The position numbers and the translations under genes are program-made. This document shows, piece after piece, positions 19,526-20,695 of a stretch of DNA of 20,695 nt (position 1 is its first letter; every line of letters starts with the position of its first letter). Where the stretch lies: positions 17,501 through 38,195 of the forward strand of contig RPFO01000693.1 of NCBI GenBank assembly GCA_009746045.1, in the 5' to 3' direction. The stretch is from Mesostigma viride. Its lineage: Eukaryota > Streptophyta > Mesostigmatophyceae > Mesostigmatales > Mesostigmataceae. The notes beneath the pieces were generated by a model. The model saw only the letters and a list, made by a program, of their open reading frames with translations, ran no database searches and was not told the origin of the DNA.

Positions 19526-20626
19526 ATCCATCCATCCATCCATCCATCCATCCATCCATCATCCATCCATCCATCCATCCATCCATCCATCCATCCTCCA
19601 TCCATCCATCCATCCATCCATCCATCCCATCCATTCATCCATCCATCCATCCATCCATCCATCCATCCATCCATCCAATCCATCCATCCATCCATCCATC
19701 CATCCATCCATCCATCCATCCATCCATCCATCATCCATCCATCCATCCATCCTCCATCCATCCATCCATCCATCCATCCATCACATCCATCCATCCATCC
19801 AACATCCATCCATCCATCCATCCATCCATCATCCATCCATCCATCCATCATCATCCATCCATCCTCCATCCTCCATTCCATCCATCCATCCATCCATCCA
19901 TCCATCCATCCATCCATCCATCCATCCATCCATCATCCATCCATCCATCCATCCATCCATCCATCGCATCCATCATCCATCCAATCCATCCATCCATCTC
20001 ATCTCACCATCCATCCATCCCATCCATGCCATCCATCCATCCATCCATCATCCATCCCATCCATCCTCCATCCTCCATCCATCCATCCATCCATCCATCC
20101 ATCCATCCATCCATCCACCATCCATCCATCATCCATCCATCCATCCGATCCATCCATCATCATCCATCCATCCGTCATCATCCATCCATCCATCCATCCA
20201 TCCATCCATCCTCCATCCATCATCCATCCATTCCATCCATCCATCCATCCATCATCCATCCATCATCATCCATCCATCTCCATTCCATCATCATCCATCC
20301 ATCCATCCACCATCCATCCATCCATCCATCCATCATCCATCCATCCAATCCATCATCCATCCATCCATCCATCCATCCATCCATCCATCCATCCATCCAT
20401 CCATCCATCCATCCATCCATCCATCCATCCATCCATCCATCCATCCATCCATCCATCATTCCATCCATCATCCATCCATCCATGCCATCCATCCACCATC
20501 ATCATCCATCCATCCATCCATCCATTCCATCCATCCATCCATCCATCCATCCATCCATCCATCCTCCATCCATCCATCCATCCCATCCATCCATCGATCC
20601 TCATCCATCCATCCATCATCCATCCA
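19526..20626. repeat. Degenerate (ATCC)n array with many single-base indels
   Basis: It has the same unit and orientation as the 6.8-kb array, but is broken dozens of times: short ATC units (for example 19557-19564), CCC instead of CC (19626-19628), a lost A giving CCTCC (19594), a doubled T (19632) and a few substitutions. One cleaner block of about 100 bp lies near 20356-20457. Confidence 0.97.
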
Positions 20627-20662
20627 CGACCGAATTTGTCCCATTTGCAAGCAGAAGGGTGA

Positions 20663-20687
20663 GGTTCTTCCGAAAATTGGCTCCGCC
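20663..20687 (+). repeat. Third copy of the 25-bp TIR-like motif
   Basis: It starts GGTTCTTCCGAAAATT and ends GGCTCCGCC, and differs by one base each from the copies at 11766-11790 and 12145-12169. It points out of the window, so it may be the first end of another small element whose partner lies beyond the right edge. Confidence 0.75.
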
Positions 20688-20695
20688 GTAGAGTT

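Noticed and set aside
12260-20626. CRISPR array or telomere
   Set aside because: There are no spacers between repeats and the unit is four bases. It does not match the known plant or algal telomere repeats (TTTAGGG type), and it lies between unique sequences.
1-20695. tRNA, rRNA or bacterial-type operon signals
   Set aside because: I found no cloverleaf with a convincing T-loop, no rRNA core words, and no ribosome-binding-site and gene spacing pattern.

Overview
The window looks like intergenic, transposon-rich nuclear DNA of a eukaryote, probably a microalga and perhaps a green alga. The reasons are GC-rich retroelement coding regions, a DIRS-type tyrosine-recombinase retrotransposon, a LINE-type ORF1 protein, very long tetranucleotide satellites, and no sign of bacterial operons or ribosome binding sites. 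The taxonomic call is inference; no rRNA, tRNA or host gene fixes it.

Region 1 (1-4700, all minus strand) is one DIRS-order retrotransposon that runs off the left edge. In transcription order it has a TATA-like box (4650-4655), a Gag-like ORF (4536-3433), a reverse transcriptase ORF with motifs A, B and C (about 3285-2152), a 769-bp segment bounded by 29-bp inverted repeats that splits the reverse transcriptase after motif C (2185-1417), and an open frame (1495-1) with the reverse transcriptase thumb, RNase H, a 2A-like DVHPNPGP motif and the start of a tyrosine recombinase. The last frame has no stop inside the window, so a search that requires both a start and a stop would miss it.

Region 2 (4814-7074, plus strand) holds a perfect (ATCC)96 array and then a LINE-type ORF1 protein (coiled coil, RRM-like and C-terminal domains) split by a frameshift. 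No ORF2 follows.

Region 3 (7075-12259) has little coding evidence. It carries a 260-bp inverted repeat with one mismatch and an 80-nt loop (7095-7694), a perfect 22-bp hairpin (9025-9078), a possible minus-strand exon (10100-10570), and a 404-bp segment ending in 25-bp inverted repeats (11766-12169).

Region 4 (12260-20695) is dominated by satellite: 6,798 bp of (ATCC)n, about 1,697 units with only three defects, then 468 bp of unique spacer, then about 1.1 kb of the same repeat full of single-base insertions and deletions. The window ends in another copy of the 25-bp motif seen at 11766 and 12169. The very long 'SIHP' and 'MDGW' reading frames through the arrays exist only because ATCC repeats contain no stop codon in any frame.
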